Source: Chitinimonas viridis (lineage in GTDB: Bacteria > Pseudomonadota > Gammaproteobacteria > Burkholderiales > Chitinimonadaceae). From it: DNA of 64,000 bases. The stretch lies in NCBI RefSeq assembly GCF_030409555.1, contig NZ_JAUFPU010000018.1, positions 765,686-829,685 of the forward strand. Direction: 5' to 3'. Shown here piece by piece: positions 35,312 through 44,154 of the stretch. Under the pieces are notes generated by a model that saw nothing but the letters and a program-made list of their open reading frames with translations, had not been told where the DNA came from and did no database searches. The stretch's first letter is position 1, and every line of letters starts with the position of its first letter. Made by a program: the position numbers and the translations under genes.

Positions 35312-36343
35312 ATGATCCAGTCCGACAATCTCAGCAGCGCACCCGAGCGCATCGTCACCCCGGTGCGGCAGTCCAGCCAGGAGGAAGCGCTGGAGCGCGC
35401 CCTACGGCCCAAGCTGCTGGACGAATACGTGGGCCAGGAAAAAGCCCGCGGCCAGCTGGAGATCTTTATCGAGGCCGCCAAGCGGCGGGCCGAGGCGCTG
35501 GACCATGTGCTGCTGTTCGGCCCACCCGGCCTGGGCAAGACCACCCTGGCCAACATCATCGCCCGGGAGCTGGGCGTCAACCTGCGCCAAACCTCCGGCC
35601 CGGTGCTGGAACGGGCGGGCGACCTGGCGGCCATGCTGACCAATCTGGAACCGCATGATGTGCTGTTCATCGACGAAATCCACCGGCTGAGCCCGGTGGT
35701 GGAGGAAATCCTCTACCCGGCACTGGAGGATTTCCAGCTCGACATCATGATAGGCGAGGGCCCGGCCGCTCGATCGGTCAAGCTGGACCTGCCGCCCTTC
35801 ACCCTGGTGGGCGCCACCACCCGCGCCGGCATGCTGACCAATCCGCTGCGCGACCGTTTCGGCATTGTGGCGCGGCTGGAGTTCTATACCCCGGCCGAGC
35901 TGACCCGTATCGTCAATCGCTCTGCCAGCCTGCTGAACATGGAGATCGATGACGAGGGCGCTTACGAGGTGGCACGCCGCTCGCGCGGCACCCCCCGTAT
36001 TGCCAACCGCCTGCTGCGGCGGGTGCGCGACTTTGCCGAGGTCAAGCACGATGGCCGCGTCAGCCGCACGGTGGCAGACGCCGCACTGTCCATGCTGGAT
36101 GTGGACCATGCCGGCCTTGATGTGATGGACCGCAAGCTGCTGTCTGCCGTGATTGAGAAGTTTGGTGGCGGGCCGGTAGGATTGGACAATGTGGCCGCCG
36201 CCATAGGCGAAGCAGCCGATACCATAGAAGATGTGCTGGAACCGTACCTGATCCAGCAGGGTCTGTTGCAACGCACACCGCGTGGCCGCATGGCCACCCT
36301 GCTGGCCTATGAACACTTCGGGCTCAAGCCGGCCGGCCAATAG
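35312..36343 (+). CDS. ruvB: Holliday junction branch-migration ATPase RuvB
   Basis: 343-residue AAA+ motor. Walker A is [12 protein letters not shown], Walker [12 protein letters not shown], sensor 1 [17 protein letters not shown] with the arginine finger, and the C-terminal winged helix ends with [10 protein letters not shown]. It drives branch migration together with RuvA. Gene order ruvC-ruvA-ruvB is standard; a short spacer of 104 bp separates it from ruvA. Confidence 0.97.
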   Translation: MIQSDNLSSAPERIVTPVRQSSQEEALERALRPKLLDEYVGQEKARGQLEIFIEAAKRRAEALDHVLLFGPPGLGKTTLANIIARELGVNLRQTSGPVLERAGDLAAMLTNLEPHDVLFIDEIHRLSPVVEEILYPALEDFQLDIMIGEGPAARSVKLDLPPFTLVGATTRAGMLTNPLRDRFGIVARLEFYTPAELTRIVNRSASLLNMEIDDEGAYEVARRSRGTPRIANRLLRRVRDFAEVKHDGRVSRTVADAALSMLDVDHAGLDVMDRKLLSAVIEKFGGGPVGLDNVAAAIGEAADTIEDVLEPYLIQQGLLQRTPRGRMATLLAYEHFGLKPAGQ

Positions 36344-36368
36344 TTCTTCGACACGCCATGCCTCCCTG

Positions 36369-36396
36369 CGCTGCCGGGCGGCAGCGTGTCGCGGTT
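36369..36396 (+). terminator. Possible terminator after ruvB
   Basis: CGCTGCC (36369-36375) and GGCAGCG (36380-36386) form a stem with a GGGC loop, but the T run (GGTTTT) starts only 8 bp later, so termination may be inefficient. Confidence 0.4.
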
Positions 36397-36487
36397 TTAA
36401 GCTGCCGTTCAGCTTGCGCTCAGTTAACCATTAGCATACTCCGCGGCTCGCACGCCGCTGATCGTCCCGTAAAGAAGGAACCCGAGC

Positions 36488-37174
36488 TTGGAAGCCACCC
36501 TCACCACCGATGAATTGTCCATCTTCAGCCTGATAGGCAACGCCAGCATAGTGGTGCAGATCGTGATGGCGATACTGCTGCTGATGTCCCTGCTGTCGTG
36601 GTGGCATATCTTCGTCAAATGGTTTGGCCTGCGTAATGCCGCCAGCAAGACCGACAGCTTCGAGACTTCCTTCTGGGGCGGTTCGGATCTCAACACCCTG
36701 TACCAGCAGGTCAGCCGCGACAACAACAGCGCCGGCATGGAAAAGATCTTCGAGGCCGGCTTTGCCGAGTTTCTCAAGCTGCGCCGGCAGAACGGCCACG
36801 ATATGGGCGCCCTGATGGAAGGCACCCGCCGCGCCATGAAGGCCGCCTGCCAGCGCGAGGTGGACAGGCTGGACGCCCACACCAATTTCCTTGCCACCGT
36901 GGGCTCCATCTCCCCCTATGTGGGCCTGCTGGGTACCGTCTGGGGCATCATGAATGCCTTCCGGGGCTTGGCCAACGTGGGCCAGGCCACCCTGTCGCAC
37001 GTGGCGCCAGGGATTGCCGAGGCGCTGGTGGCCACAGCCATTGGCCTGTTTGCCGCCATTCCGGCCGTGGTGGCCTACAACCGCTTCTCGCATGATGTAG
37101 ACCGCCTGGCCAACCGCTTCGACAGCTTTATCGAAGAGTTCAGCAATATCCTGCAACGGCAGGCCACCAAATGA
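36488..37174 (+). CDS. tolQ: Tol-Pal system proton-channel subunit TolQ
   Basis: 228 residues with a TTG start supported by GAAGGAA eight bases upstream. TolQ with TolR forms the proton-driven motor that energises TolA for outer-membrane constriction at division. Three membrane helices are visible (about residues 15-38, 130-155 and 165-190); the last two carry the conserved GLLGTVWGIMNAFRGL and IAEALVATAIGLFAAIPAV segments. The usual ybgC is absent upstream. The next gene, overlapping by 4 bp, is not tolR but a TraB/GumN-family gene. Confidence 0.95.
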   Translation: MEATLTTDELSIFSLIGNASIVVQIVMAILLLMSLLSWWHIFVKWFGLRNAASKTDSFETSFWGGSDLNTLYQQVSRDNNSAGMEKIFEAGFAEFLKLRRQNGHDMGALMEGTRRAMKAACQREVDRLDAHTNFLATVGSISPYVGLLGTVWGIMNAFRGLANVGQATLSHVAPGIAEALVATAIGLFAAIPAVVAYNRFSHDVDRLANRFDSFIEEFSNILQRQATK

Positions 37175-38055
37175 CGCACCAACTGCCGCAAACCCTGCTG
37201 CGCCTGGCCCTGCTGCTGATACTGGCGGCCACTTCGCTGGCGGCACAGGCCAAGGTGTTCCTGTGGGAAGCGGAGCGCGATGGCCAGCGTATCTGGCTGC
37301 TGGGCTCCATCCACCTGGGCCGCGCCGATCTCTACCCCCTGCCCGCTGCCATTGAGGCGGCCTACAAGGAAGCCGACACCCTGGCGGTGGAGGCCGATAT
37401 CAGCGACCCGGTGGCATTCGTGCCGCTGACCGCCATGGCCATGCTGCCGGCCGAGCAAAGCCTGGGCAGCATGCTGAGCCCGGCGCAGAACCGCCAGCTC
37501 AACCAGGCCCTGGCCCGCGTCAACCTGCCACGCGTGGCGGCAGACCGGATGAAGCCCTGGCTGCTGGCGCTGACCCTGGGTGTGCTGGAGATGCAGCGCC
37601 TGGGCTTTCAGCCCCAGAACGGCATAGACATGCACTTTCTGCAGCGCGCCCGTAGCGATCGCAAGAAGGTGCTGGAGCTGGAATCCGTCAAGGCCCAGTT
37701 CGAGCTGTTCGACAGCCTGACGCAGGAAGAAAGTCTGAATTTTCTGCTCAGCACCCTGGAGCCCATCAACAAGCAGCAGCTCAAGCCCATGCTGGAAGCC
37801 ACCATGTCGGCCTGGCAGCGTGGCGACGCCAATGCCCTGCGCCGGGTGATTGATGACGCCATGCCCAACGACCCGCTGAGTCGCCGCCTGAACGACAAGC
37901 TGCTGGGTCAACGCAACCGCACCATGGCCGACAAGATTGCCAGCATGGCCGCCGCCCGCCCGCCGCTGGTGGTGGTGGGTGCCGGCCACCTGGCCGGCGA
38001 CGACAGTGTGCTGGAACTGTTGAAGACCCGCGGTTTCCGTATCAAACAATATTGA
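37171..38055 (+). CDS. TraB/GumN-family protein inserted between tolQ and tolR
   Basis: 294 residues with a signal peptide (about residues 1-27, cleavage near AQA-KVF), so probably periplasmic. The family hallmarks are IWLLGSIHLGRADLYPLP at the start of the domain, LAVEADIS, and the C-terminal VVVGAGHLAGDDSVLELL. Members have been proposed to be metal-dependent proteases related to the EreA/TIKI fold, but the bacterial role is unsettled. The ATG overlaps the tolQ stop codon by 4 bp, so it is co-translated with TolQ. The tolR gene follows after 59 bp. Confidence 0.88.
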   Translation: MTHQLPQTLLRLALLLILAATSLAAQAKVFLWEAERDGQRIWLLGSIHLGRADLYPLPAAIEAAYKEADTLAVEADISDPVAFVPLTAMAMLPAEQSLGSMLSPAQNRQLNQALARVNLPRVAADRMKPWLLALTLGVLEMQRLGFQPQNGIDMHFLQRARSDRKKVLELESVKAQFELFDSLTQEESLNFLLSTLEPINKQQLKPMLEATMSAWQRGDANALRRVIDDAMPNDPLSRRLNDKLLGQRNRTMADKIASMAAARPPLVVVGAGHLAGDDSVLELLKTRGFRIKQY

Positions 38056-38114
38056 GCTACCACCGCCCCGGCGCATGAGCAGCCAGGGCAGTTGGTCAGG
38101 AAGAAGGTGTACAT

Positions 38115-38522
38115 ATGGCCAGACGACAACGCCGCGCCAAGGCTGAAATCAACGTCGTGCCCTATATCGACGTGATGCTGGTATTGCTGGTCATCTTCAT
38201 GGTGGCCACCCCCATGATGCAGCCTGGCGTCGTCAATCTGCCCTCGGTGGACAAAGCCGACCGAGCCTTGGACGTCAAGCCTCTGCGGGTGGAAGTCAGC
38301 CGTGATGAATTGATGACGCTGGAAGATGCGGGCAAGTCCGACAAGCTGGCCACCACCGACGACCTGATCGCTGCGGTGAAGGCCAGAACCGTGGCGCAGG
38401 CGCGACCGGTATTGATCAGAGGTGACAAAGAAGTGCGATATGACGCTATCATTAAGGTGATGAACGCCTTGAAGAAGAGCGGCGTCGAGCGAGTGGGCCT
38501 GGAGGTCATGCCGGAACGATGA
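38115..38522 (+). CDS. tolR: Tol-Pal system subunit TolR
   Basis: 135 residues. One N-terminal membrane helix with the critical aspartate (INVVPYIDVMLVLLVIFMV) and a periplasmic domain (VLIRGDKEVRYDAIIKVMNAL). It works with TolQ as the proton-motive motor. AAGAAGG precedes the ATG. It overlaps tolA by 4 bp. Confidence 0.95.
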   Translation: MARRQRRAKAEINVVPYIDVMLVLLVIFMVATPMMQPGVVNLPSVDKADRALDVKPLRVEVSRDELMTLEDAGKSDKLATTDDLIAAVKARTVAQARPVLIRGDKEVRYDAIIKVMNALKKSGVERVGLEVMPER

Positions 38523-39289
38523 GCAGATCGGACCCGCGCGAAGAGCATCGCGCCCTCTCGTTTGTACTCGCCGTCACCATGCACGGCGTGATCGCCGCTC
38601 TGCTCTACTTTGGCGTGCAATGGCAAACCCAGCCTGCCGCACCAGTCGAGGTGGAGCTGTGGGCCGGTGCGCAGGAAGCCGTGCGAGAACCGCAAACCAA
38701 GCCACAGCCCAAACCTAGGGAGGTGACGCCCGAACCCGAGCCGGAACCCACCCCGGCCAAGCCCGACATACAGCTGGAGCCTGCCAAACCGCAGAAAAAA
38801 CCGGAAAAGCCCAAGCCTGAACCCAAACCCGAACCGCCCAAACCCGTGGTCGAGCCCAGGAAGGTGGAGCCCAAGCCGGAGAAGAAACCCAACAAGGTGC
38901 TGCAGGAACTGGCCGGCAAGCTCGACAAACCACCGGTGGATGCCAGCGTCTCGCTCAATGCCCTGGCTGCTCGCCAACAGGCGGCCGAAGCCGGCGCCAA
39001 GGCCAGCGCCATGGAAGCCTACTACGCCCGCGTACGTAATCTGATACGCCGCAATATGAACTACCCCGACGATCAGGCGGGGAACCCGGAGGCCGAGTTC
39101 AGTGTCACCTTACTGCCGGATATGTCGGTGCTGAGCGCCGAACTGAGCAAATCCAGTGGCAATGCGGCTTTCGATGAAGCGGCCAAACGCGCCATTCTGC
39201 GTACCAGCCAGTACCCAACCCTGCCGGCCGGGGTCGATTTCTCCAGCCTGCGCAAACACAAGCTGAAATTCCGTCTGCGTGATGCCTAG
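38519..39289 (+). CDS. tolA: Tol-Pal system transenvelope protein TolA
   Basis: 256 residues. An N-terminal membrane anchor (ALSFVLAVTMHGVIAALLYFG) is followed by a stretch dominated by Pro, Lys and Glu instead of the Ala-rich helix of E. coli TolA, then a C-terminal TolA/TonB-like domain (YYARVRNLIRRNMNYPDD, FSVTLLPDMSVLSAELS). It transmits motor energy to TolB and Pal. A lipoprotein gene with the same C-terminal domain follows after 8 bp. Confidence 0.92.
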   Translation: MSRSDPREEHRALSFVLAVTMHGVIAALLYFGVQWQTQPAAPVEVELWAGAQEAVREPQTKPQPKPREVTPEPEPEPTPAKPDIQLEPAKPQKKPEKPKPEPKPEPPKPVVEPRKVEPKPEKKPNKVLQELAGKLDKPPVDASVSLNALAARQQAAEAGAKASAMEAYYARVRNLIRRNMNYPDDQAGNPEAEFSVTLLPDMSVLSAELSKSSGNAAFDEAAKRAILRTSQYPTLPAGVDFSSLRKHKLKFRLRDA

Positions 39290-39297
39290 TCCCTGTT

Positions 39298-39804
39298 ATG
39301 AACCTGCCTACGTTTTCCGCCAGTAGCACGACTACGGCAGCGCATTGCCTACCCCACCCCAGGCGCGCACGCCTGAGCCGGTGCGGCGTACTGGCAGCCA
39401 CCTTGCTGGCCCTAGGGTTGGCGGGCTGTGCCAAGCCCAGCGCCCCACCGCCGGTCGAGGCGCCCACCCCTGTGGTCAGCCCAGCGCCGGCACCAGTGGT
39501 GGCCACACCATCGCGCGATGAGCTGCTGGCGCAGTATGTGGACAAAGTACGTCGCCTGATACGCAGCAAGATGGTCTACAAAGGCAAGACTGGCAACCCC
39601 GATGCCCTGTTCGAAGTCACCCTGCAGCCCGACATGCGCATCCAGGCCGTACGCCGCGTCAGCTCCAGTGGCAACAAGGCTTTTGACCAGGCGGTGCAAC
39701 GTGCCATACAAAAAGCGGGCAGCTACCCGCCCCTGCCCGAGGGGCTGGAGTTTTCCCTGTTCATGACCCACAAGATCAAATATCGACTCAATGACCTGCG
39801 CTAA
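39298..39804 (+). CDS. Lipoprotein with a TolA-like C-terminal domain
   Basis: 168 residues. A long basic N-region and hydrophobic stretch end in the lipobox LGLAGC (Cys44), followed by a short Pro/Ala/Val spacer and a domain clearly homologous to the end of TolA (LAQYVDKVRRLIRSKMVYKG, FEVTLQPDMRIQAVRRVSSS, YPPLPEGLEFSLFMTHK). It therefore looks like a TolA C-terminal domain detached from the motor and anchored by a lipid. It lies between tolA and tolB and overlaps tolB by 14 bp, suggesting a role within the Tol-Pal complex. Confidence 0.85.
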   Translation: MNLPTFSASSTTTAAHCLPHPRRARLSRCGVLAATLLALGLAGCAKPSAPPPVEAPTPVVSPAPAPVVATPSRDELLAQYVDKVRRLIRSKMVYKGKTGNPDALFEVTLQPDMRIQAVRRVSSSGNKAFDQAVQRAIQKAGSYPPLPEGLEFSLFMTHKIKYRLNDLR

Positions 39805-41104
39805 TCCACTCCGCTACCTTGCCACCCTGCTGCTGGCCTGTTGCGCCCTGAGCAGCCGGGCCGATATCACCATAGACGTGACCGGCACCGGGACACGCCA
39901 GTTCCCGGTTGCCATCGGCACCCTGTCCGGCGAGGCCGTGCTGAAGGAGCCGCTGACCGCCATCATCCGCGCCGACCTGGCCGGCAGTGGCCGCTTCAAG
40001 CTGGTAGAGACCGGCACCACCCCGCCGGTCGAGTCGCCGGTGGCGGCCGAACTGGCCGACTGGAAAGCCCGTGGCGCCGATGCCCTGAGTAGCGGCACGG
40101 TGCAACTGGCTGCCGACGGCAGCGCCGTGATACGGCTGCGGCTGCACGATACCGTGACCCAGAAGCCGATTGCCGGCTTTGAGGTACGGGCCCGGGCCAG
40201 CGAGCTGCGCGGCGTGGCCCACCAGCTGGCCGACCAGATCTATGAAGCGCTGACTGGTGAGCGCGGCGTGTTTGCCACTCGCATTGCCTATGTGCTCAAG
40301 CAGGGCAAGCGCTACTCGCTGCAGGTGGCCGATGCCGATGGCCACAATACCCAGACGGTGATGGCCTCGAACGAGCCCATCATGTCGCCGGTGTGGTCCA
40401 TGGACGGCAGCAAGCTGGCCTATGTCAGCTTCGAGCGCAAGAAGGCCATCGTCTTCGTGCAGGATCTGCTGAGCGGCGCCCGCCGCCCGGTCGCCGCCTT
40501 CAAGGGCAGCAACAGCGCCCCGGCCTTCTCCCCCGATGGCGGTACCCTGGCGGTGACCCTGACCATAGACGGTATTTCGCAGATCTATCTGGTGGATGCC
40601 AGCGGCAGCGGTTCGCCCCGCCGGCTGACCCGGAGCAGCGCCATCGATACCGAGCCCACCTTCTCGCCAGATGGCCGCACCATCGCCTTCACCTCGGACC
40701 GGGGAGGCAGCCCGCAGATCTACACCGTGCCGGTAGGCGGCGGCGAGCCACAGCGCCTGACCTTCGACAGCAGCTACAACGTCTCGCCGGCTTTCTCGCC
40801 CGATGGCAAATCGCTTACCTATATCCGCCGCGATGAAGGCCGCTTTGTGGTCGCCTCCATGGACCTGGCCTCGCGCCAGAGCCTTACGCTCAGCCAGGGC
40901 AGCTACGACGAATCGCCGAGCTTTGCCCCCAATGGCAAGCTGATTCTTTACGCCAGCGAGACCGGCAACCGAGGCACGTTGGGCACGGTGTCCAGCGACG
41001 GCCAGACTCGCCAGCGCCTGTCGGCCAACGGCGATGCCCGTGAGCCGGCCTGGGGGCCCTACATCGGGCAAATTGCCGTGACTCGACTATCCTCAAACCC
41101 ATAA
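39791..41104 (+). CDS. tolB: Tol-Pal periplasmic beta-propeller protein TolB
   Basis: 437 residues with a signal peptide (cleavage near SRA-DIT). The N-terminal TolB domain begins ITIDVTGTGTRQFPVAIG; the C-terminal six-bladed propeller shows repeated FSPDG blades (AFSPDGGTLAV, TFSPDGRTIAF, AFSPDGKSLTY). TolB shuttles between Pal and TolA. The start lies inside the previous lipoprotein gene. Confidence 0.96.
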   Translation: MTCANPLRYLATLLLACCALSSRADITIDVTGTGTRQFPVAIGTLSGEAVLKEPLTAIIRADLAGSGRFKLVETGTTPPVESPVAAELADWKARGADALSSGTVQLAADGSAVIRLRLHDTVTQKPIAGFEVRARASELRGVAHQLADQIYEALTGERGVFATRIAYVLKQGKRYSLQVADADGHNTQTVMASNEPIMSPVWSMDGSKLAYVSFERKKAIVFVQDLLSGARRPVAAFKGSNSAPAFSPDGGTLAVTLTIDGISQIYLVDASGSGSPRRLTRSSAIDTEPTFSPDGRTIAFTSDRGGSPQIYTVPVGGGEPQRLTFDSSYNVSPAFSPDGKSLTYIRRDEGRFVVASMDLASRQSLTLSQGSYDESPSFAPNGKLILYASETGNRGTLGTVSSDGQTRQRLSANGDAREPAWGPYIGQIAVTRLSSNP

Positions 41105-41150
41105 TCCCTATCACCACAACATGATGAAATATTTCAGCCAGGAGATCGCC

Positions 41151-41681
41151 ATGAAGAAAACCCTCGCCAGCCTCACGCTCGTTGGCCTGCTTGCCGCCTG
41201 TGCCAGCACCACCCCCGCACCGGTCGAGAACAAGGCCCCGGATGCGACGCCTACGCCTAGCACCAACAACAGCAATACCAGCACCCAGCCAGTGCAGCCC
41301 AGCCAGGGTAGCAAGCTGGATCCGCTGAATGACCCGGCCAGCATGCTGTCCAAGCGCGGTGTGTACTTCGATTACGACAAGTATGATGTCCGTGCCGACC
41401 AGCAAGCCCTGGTCGAGGCCCACGGCCGCTACCTGGCCGCCAATCCCGGCCGCTCGGTGCGGGTGGAAGGCAATGCCGACGAGCGCGGCAGCCGTGAATA
41501 CAACCTGGCCCTGGGCCAGAAGCGTGCCGAAGCCGTGCGCAAGGCCCTGAGCGTGGTCGGCGCCAAGGACGGCCAGATCGAAGCCACCAGCAATGGCGAA
41601 GAGAAGCCCCGCGCCACCGACAAGGACGAGGCCAGCTACGCTGAGAACCGTCGCGCCGACATGGTCTACAACGGCGAGTAA
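41151..41681 (+). CDS. pal: Peptidoglycan-associated lipoprotein Pal
   Basis: 176 residues from ATG 41151 (AGGAG spaced 7 bp); the frame extends further upstream without support. The lipobox LLAAC sets the lipidated Cys17. An Asn/Thr/Pro-rich linker leads into an OmpA-like peptidoglycan-binding domain (VYFDYDKYDVRADQQALVE, VRVEGNADERGSREYNLALG, RRADMVY). It tethers the outer membrane to peptidoglycan. Confidence 0.97.
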   Translation: MKKTLASLTLVGLLAACASTTPAPVENKAPDATPTPSTNNSNTSTQPVQPSQGSKLDPLNDPASMLSKRGVYFDYDKYDVRADQQALVEAHGRYLAANPGRSVRVEGNADERGSREYNLALGQKRAEAVRKALSVVGAKDGQIEATSNGEEKPRATDKDEASYAENRRADMVYNGE

Positions 41682-41723
41682 TCCCCCCGGGGGCTGGCCT
41701 GCCAGCCCCCGTCTGTTTCCCCA

Positions 41724-41745
41724 CCCCGTGTCCGCACGGGGTTTT
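41724..41745 (+). terminator. Hairpin terminator between pal and cpoB
   Basis: CCCCGTG-TCCG-CACGGGG followed by TTTT. A second, larger stem (GGGGGCTGGC/GCCAGCCCCC, 41689-41710) precedes it without a clear T run. Together they probably reduce transcription into cpoB. Confidence 0.75.
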
Positions 41746-41764
41746 GCATGACAGGATGACAACG

Positions 41765-42526
41765 ATGCAGATGCGGCTTCTTTCCCTAGCCCTGCTGTCG
41801 GCCCTGGCCCTACCGGCCCAGGCCGGGCTGTTCGATGACGACGAAGCCCGCAAGCAGATTGCCGAAGTGCGCAACCAGGCTGAGGCCAAGCTGACGGCAG
41901 TGAATGAGCGGGTAGACCAGCTCGACAGCCGCAGCAGCCAGAAGCTGGTTGAGATTACCGGCCAGTTGAGCGAGCTGAGCCAGCAGATAGCCCAGCTGCG
42001 CGGCCAGCTGGAGGTGATCACCTTTAATCTGCAAGGTCTGCAGAAGCGCCAGCAGGACCTATACGTCGACCTCGATACCCGCTTGCGCAATATCGAGGAA
42101 GGCAAGACCAAGCCGCTGACAGCGAGTGCCGAAGCGCAGAATGCCGCGCTGGAAGCCGAGGCGGCCAGCGCCTATGAGGCGGCCTACAACCAGTACCGCG
42201 AAGGCAAGCTCAAGCCTGCCATCGAGGCCCTGGGCAGTATCAGCAGCAAATACGCCACCAGCCAAGTCGCACCCAATGCCCTGTTCTGGCTAGGCATGGC
42301 CCAGGCACAGGCCGGCAGCATAGCGGCGGCCCAGCTCAGCTGGCGCAAGCTGGTCGATGCCTACCCGGAGCATGCCAAGTCACCCGATGCACTGCGGGCC
42401 ATCGCCAGCGTGCAACTGGAAAAAGGCGACAAGAAGGGCGCTGCCCGTACGCTGAAAGAACTGACCGCCAGCTACCCTGGCACCGAAGCGGCCAAGGAAG
42501 CAGAAAAGCAGCTCAAGAAACTGTAA
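41765..42526 (+). CDS. cpoB: Cell division coordinator CpoB (YbgF)
   Basis: 253 residues from ATG 41765 (AGGA spaced 8 bp); an upstream TTG at 41744 is less likely. A signal peptide ends at AQA-GLF. An N-terminal coiled coil (RNQAEAKLTAVNERVDQLDS, GQLSELSQQIAQLRGQLEV) drives trimerisation. Three TPR repeats follow from AAYNQYREGKLKPAIEALG to TLKELTASYPGTEAAKEAE. It coordinates outer-membrane constriction with septal wall synthesis and is the usual last gene of the Tol-Pal cluster. Confidence 0.93.
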   Translation: MQMRLLSLALLSALALPAQAGLFDDDEARKQIAEVRNQAEAKLTAVNERVDQLDSRSSQKLVEITGQLSELSQQIAQLRGQLEVITFNLQGLQKRQQDLYVDLDTRLRNIEEGKTKPLTASAEAQNAALEAEAASAYEAAYNQYREGKLKPAIEALGSISSKYATSQVAPNALFWLGMAQAQAGSIAAAQLSWRKLVDAYPEHAKSPDALRAIASVQLEKGDKKGAARTLKELTASYPGTEAAKEAEKQLKKL

Positions 42527-42623
42527 GAGCCTGCTCAAGTAAGCGCCTGCCATGGTGCAAGGTGACGGAATGCATGGGCGCCAGGGCAACCCTGGTGCCG
42601 GGCGTCAGCTCAGCCGGAATCTG

Positions 42624-42761
42624 TAGGCGCCCCCTGATTGAACCCCCACCGCTGCGACGGAAGCCCACCTTGCACGCAGCGTGGCGGGCGCCTCGCTGGC
42701 GCTCGCCATCATTTTGAATTAGCTTCCGCTGTTCAATTTTTAAGTTCATAACAGGCGCCTA
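42624..42761. repeat. Imperfect palindromic element in the cpoB-pip intergenic region
   Basis: The ends TAGGCGCC and GGCGCCTA are perfect inverted repeats 138 bp apart, and further in TTGAAC and CGGAAGC recur inverted on both sides. A left-end-like sequence of element family B (AGAGCCTGCTCAAG) lies at 42526, overlapping the cpoB stop region. No gene is present in this 248-bp interval. Confidence 0.5.
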
Positions 42762-42774
42762 AGGACTGTTTGCC

Positions 42775-43740
42775 ATGACTGCACGTACCGAGCTGTACCC
42801 GGCCATCGAACCCCATCGCCATGGCATGCTGCCGCTGGATGCACGACACACCATGTATTGGGAAGAATCAGGGAACCCCGACGGGGTGCCGGTGCTGTTC
42901 CTGCACGGCGGGCCTGGTGCTGGCGCAGGGGCCAAGCATAGGCAGTTCTTTGATCCGGCCTACTACCGCATCGTCATCTTCGACCAGCGAGGTGCCGGCC
43001 GCTCCACGCCGCTGGGCGAGCTGCAGGACAACACTACCCAGCACCTGATTGCCGATATCGAGCAGCTGCGCACCACCCTGGGGGTGGAGCGCTGGCTGGT
43101 ATTCGGCGGTTCCTGGGGCTCCACCCTGGCGCTGGCCTATGGCGAGGCCCATCCCGAGCGTTGCCTGGGCTTTGTGCTGCGCGGCGTGTTTCTGTGCCGG
43201 CCATGGGAGATAGACTGGTTCATGCGCGGCATGCGGCAGTTCTTCCCCGAGGCCTGGGACCGCTTCGCAAGCTATCTGCCAAATGACGAGCGCGGCGACC
43301 TGCTGGGCAACTACCACCGCCGCCTCAACGACCCCGCGCACAGTGTGCATATGCCCGCCGCCCGCATCTGGAGCGTCTATGAGGGTGAATGCGCCACCCT
43401 GTTCCCTGATCCGGCGGTGCAGGCCAACTACGGCAGCGACACGGTCGCCCTTGGGGTGGGCCGCATCGAGGCGCACTACTTCGTCAACCGCATCTTCCTG
43501 CCCGAAAACGACCTGCTAGCTCAGGTAGGCCGCATCCAGCATCTGCCCATGATTACCGTGCAAGGGCGCTACGACGTGCTGTGCCCGCCAGTCTCGGCCT
43601 GGGAGCTGCACCAGGCCTGGCCGGGCTCGGAACTGACCATTGTGCAGGATGCCGGCCATTCGGCCTGGGAGCCGGGCATCACCCGTGGCCTGGTCACTGC
43701 CTGCGAAGCGATGAAGACCCGGATGGCGACCAGCGTTTGA
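42775..43740 (+). CDS. pip: Proline iminopeptidase
   Basis: 321-residue alpha/beta hydrolase of family S33 that releases N-terminal proline. Family marks are the HGGPGAGAG oxyanion region, FDQRGAGRSTP, the nucleophile GGSWGSTLAL with S113, the acid in VQGRYDVLCPP and the catalytic histidine in DAGHSAWEP. It could help to use Pro-rich peptides, for instance from collagen digested by the secreted proteases; that link is inference. Confidence 0.95.
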   Translation: MTARTELYPAIEPHRHGMLPLDARHTMYWEESGNPDGVPVLFLHGGPGAGAGAKHRQFFDPAYYRIVIFDQRGAGRSTPLGELQDNTTQHLIADIEQLRTTLGVERWLVFGGSWGSTLALAYGEAHPERCLGFVLRGVFLCRPWEIDWFMRGMRQFFPEAWDRFASYLPNDERGDLLGNYHRRLNDPAHSVHMPAARIWSVYEGECATLFPDPAVQANYGSDTVALGVGRIEAHYFVNRIFLPENDLLAQVGRIQHLPMITVQGRYDVLCPPVSAWELHQAWPGSELTIVQDAGHSAWEPGITRGLVTACEAMKTRMATSV

Positions 43741-43801
43741 TGGCCGGGGCCGGCTCACTTCGCCAGGCCGTGAGCTAAAGGCCTTAGGCTTGCCCGACCA
43801 T

Positions 43802-43933
43802 CTTCATCGCTGCAGCTACTGCTGGGCAGCAAGTACACGGCGATTGCTTGAAGTAAGCCTTACCTTGCACCGCAGGTGCATTATCCCAAGCCTCTCATCT
43901 TGTCCTGTCGCAGGGGCGAGGCGAGAGGCTTTT
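43802..43933 (+). ncRNA. Structured leader or small RNA candidate upstream of the M66-like gene
   Basis: Three consecutive foldable units in a 414-bp gap without a protein gene. A compound hairpin at 43802-43853 has CTTC/GAAG, ATCGC/GCGAT and TACTGCT/AGCaAGTA stems. TGCACC-GCA-GGTGCA follows at 43866-43880. A terminator-like AAGCCTCTC/GAGAGGCTT stem with an inner CCTG/CAGG hairpin (43888-43933) ends in TTTT. It could be a small RNA, the terminator of pip, or an attenuating leader of the downstream protease gene. No known riboswitch motif was recognised. Confidence 0.35.
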
Positions 43934-44154
43934 GGCAGCCCGCCAGGAAGGCAGCTACCTGACGAAACACGGCAGCTAGTGCCGGCATATGTCAAATGGG
44001 TAGGATATATGCGAGCAAGAAGATGTCCTTGCTTTGTGCATTTTCACGGTTTGCGTTGTGCTGGCATGCTAATTGACTAGCTGCATCCTCCCGCTGTGGC
44101 TGGGTACCGATGATGACCTGTCATCGCGGCTCGCCAGCGTCGATGAGGACACCC

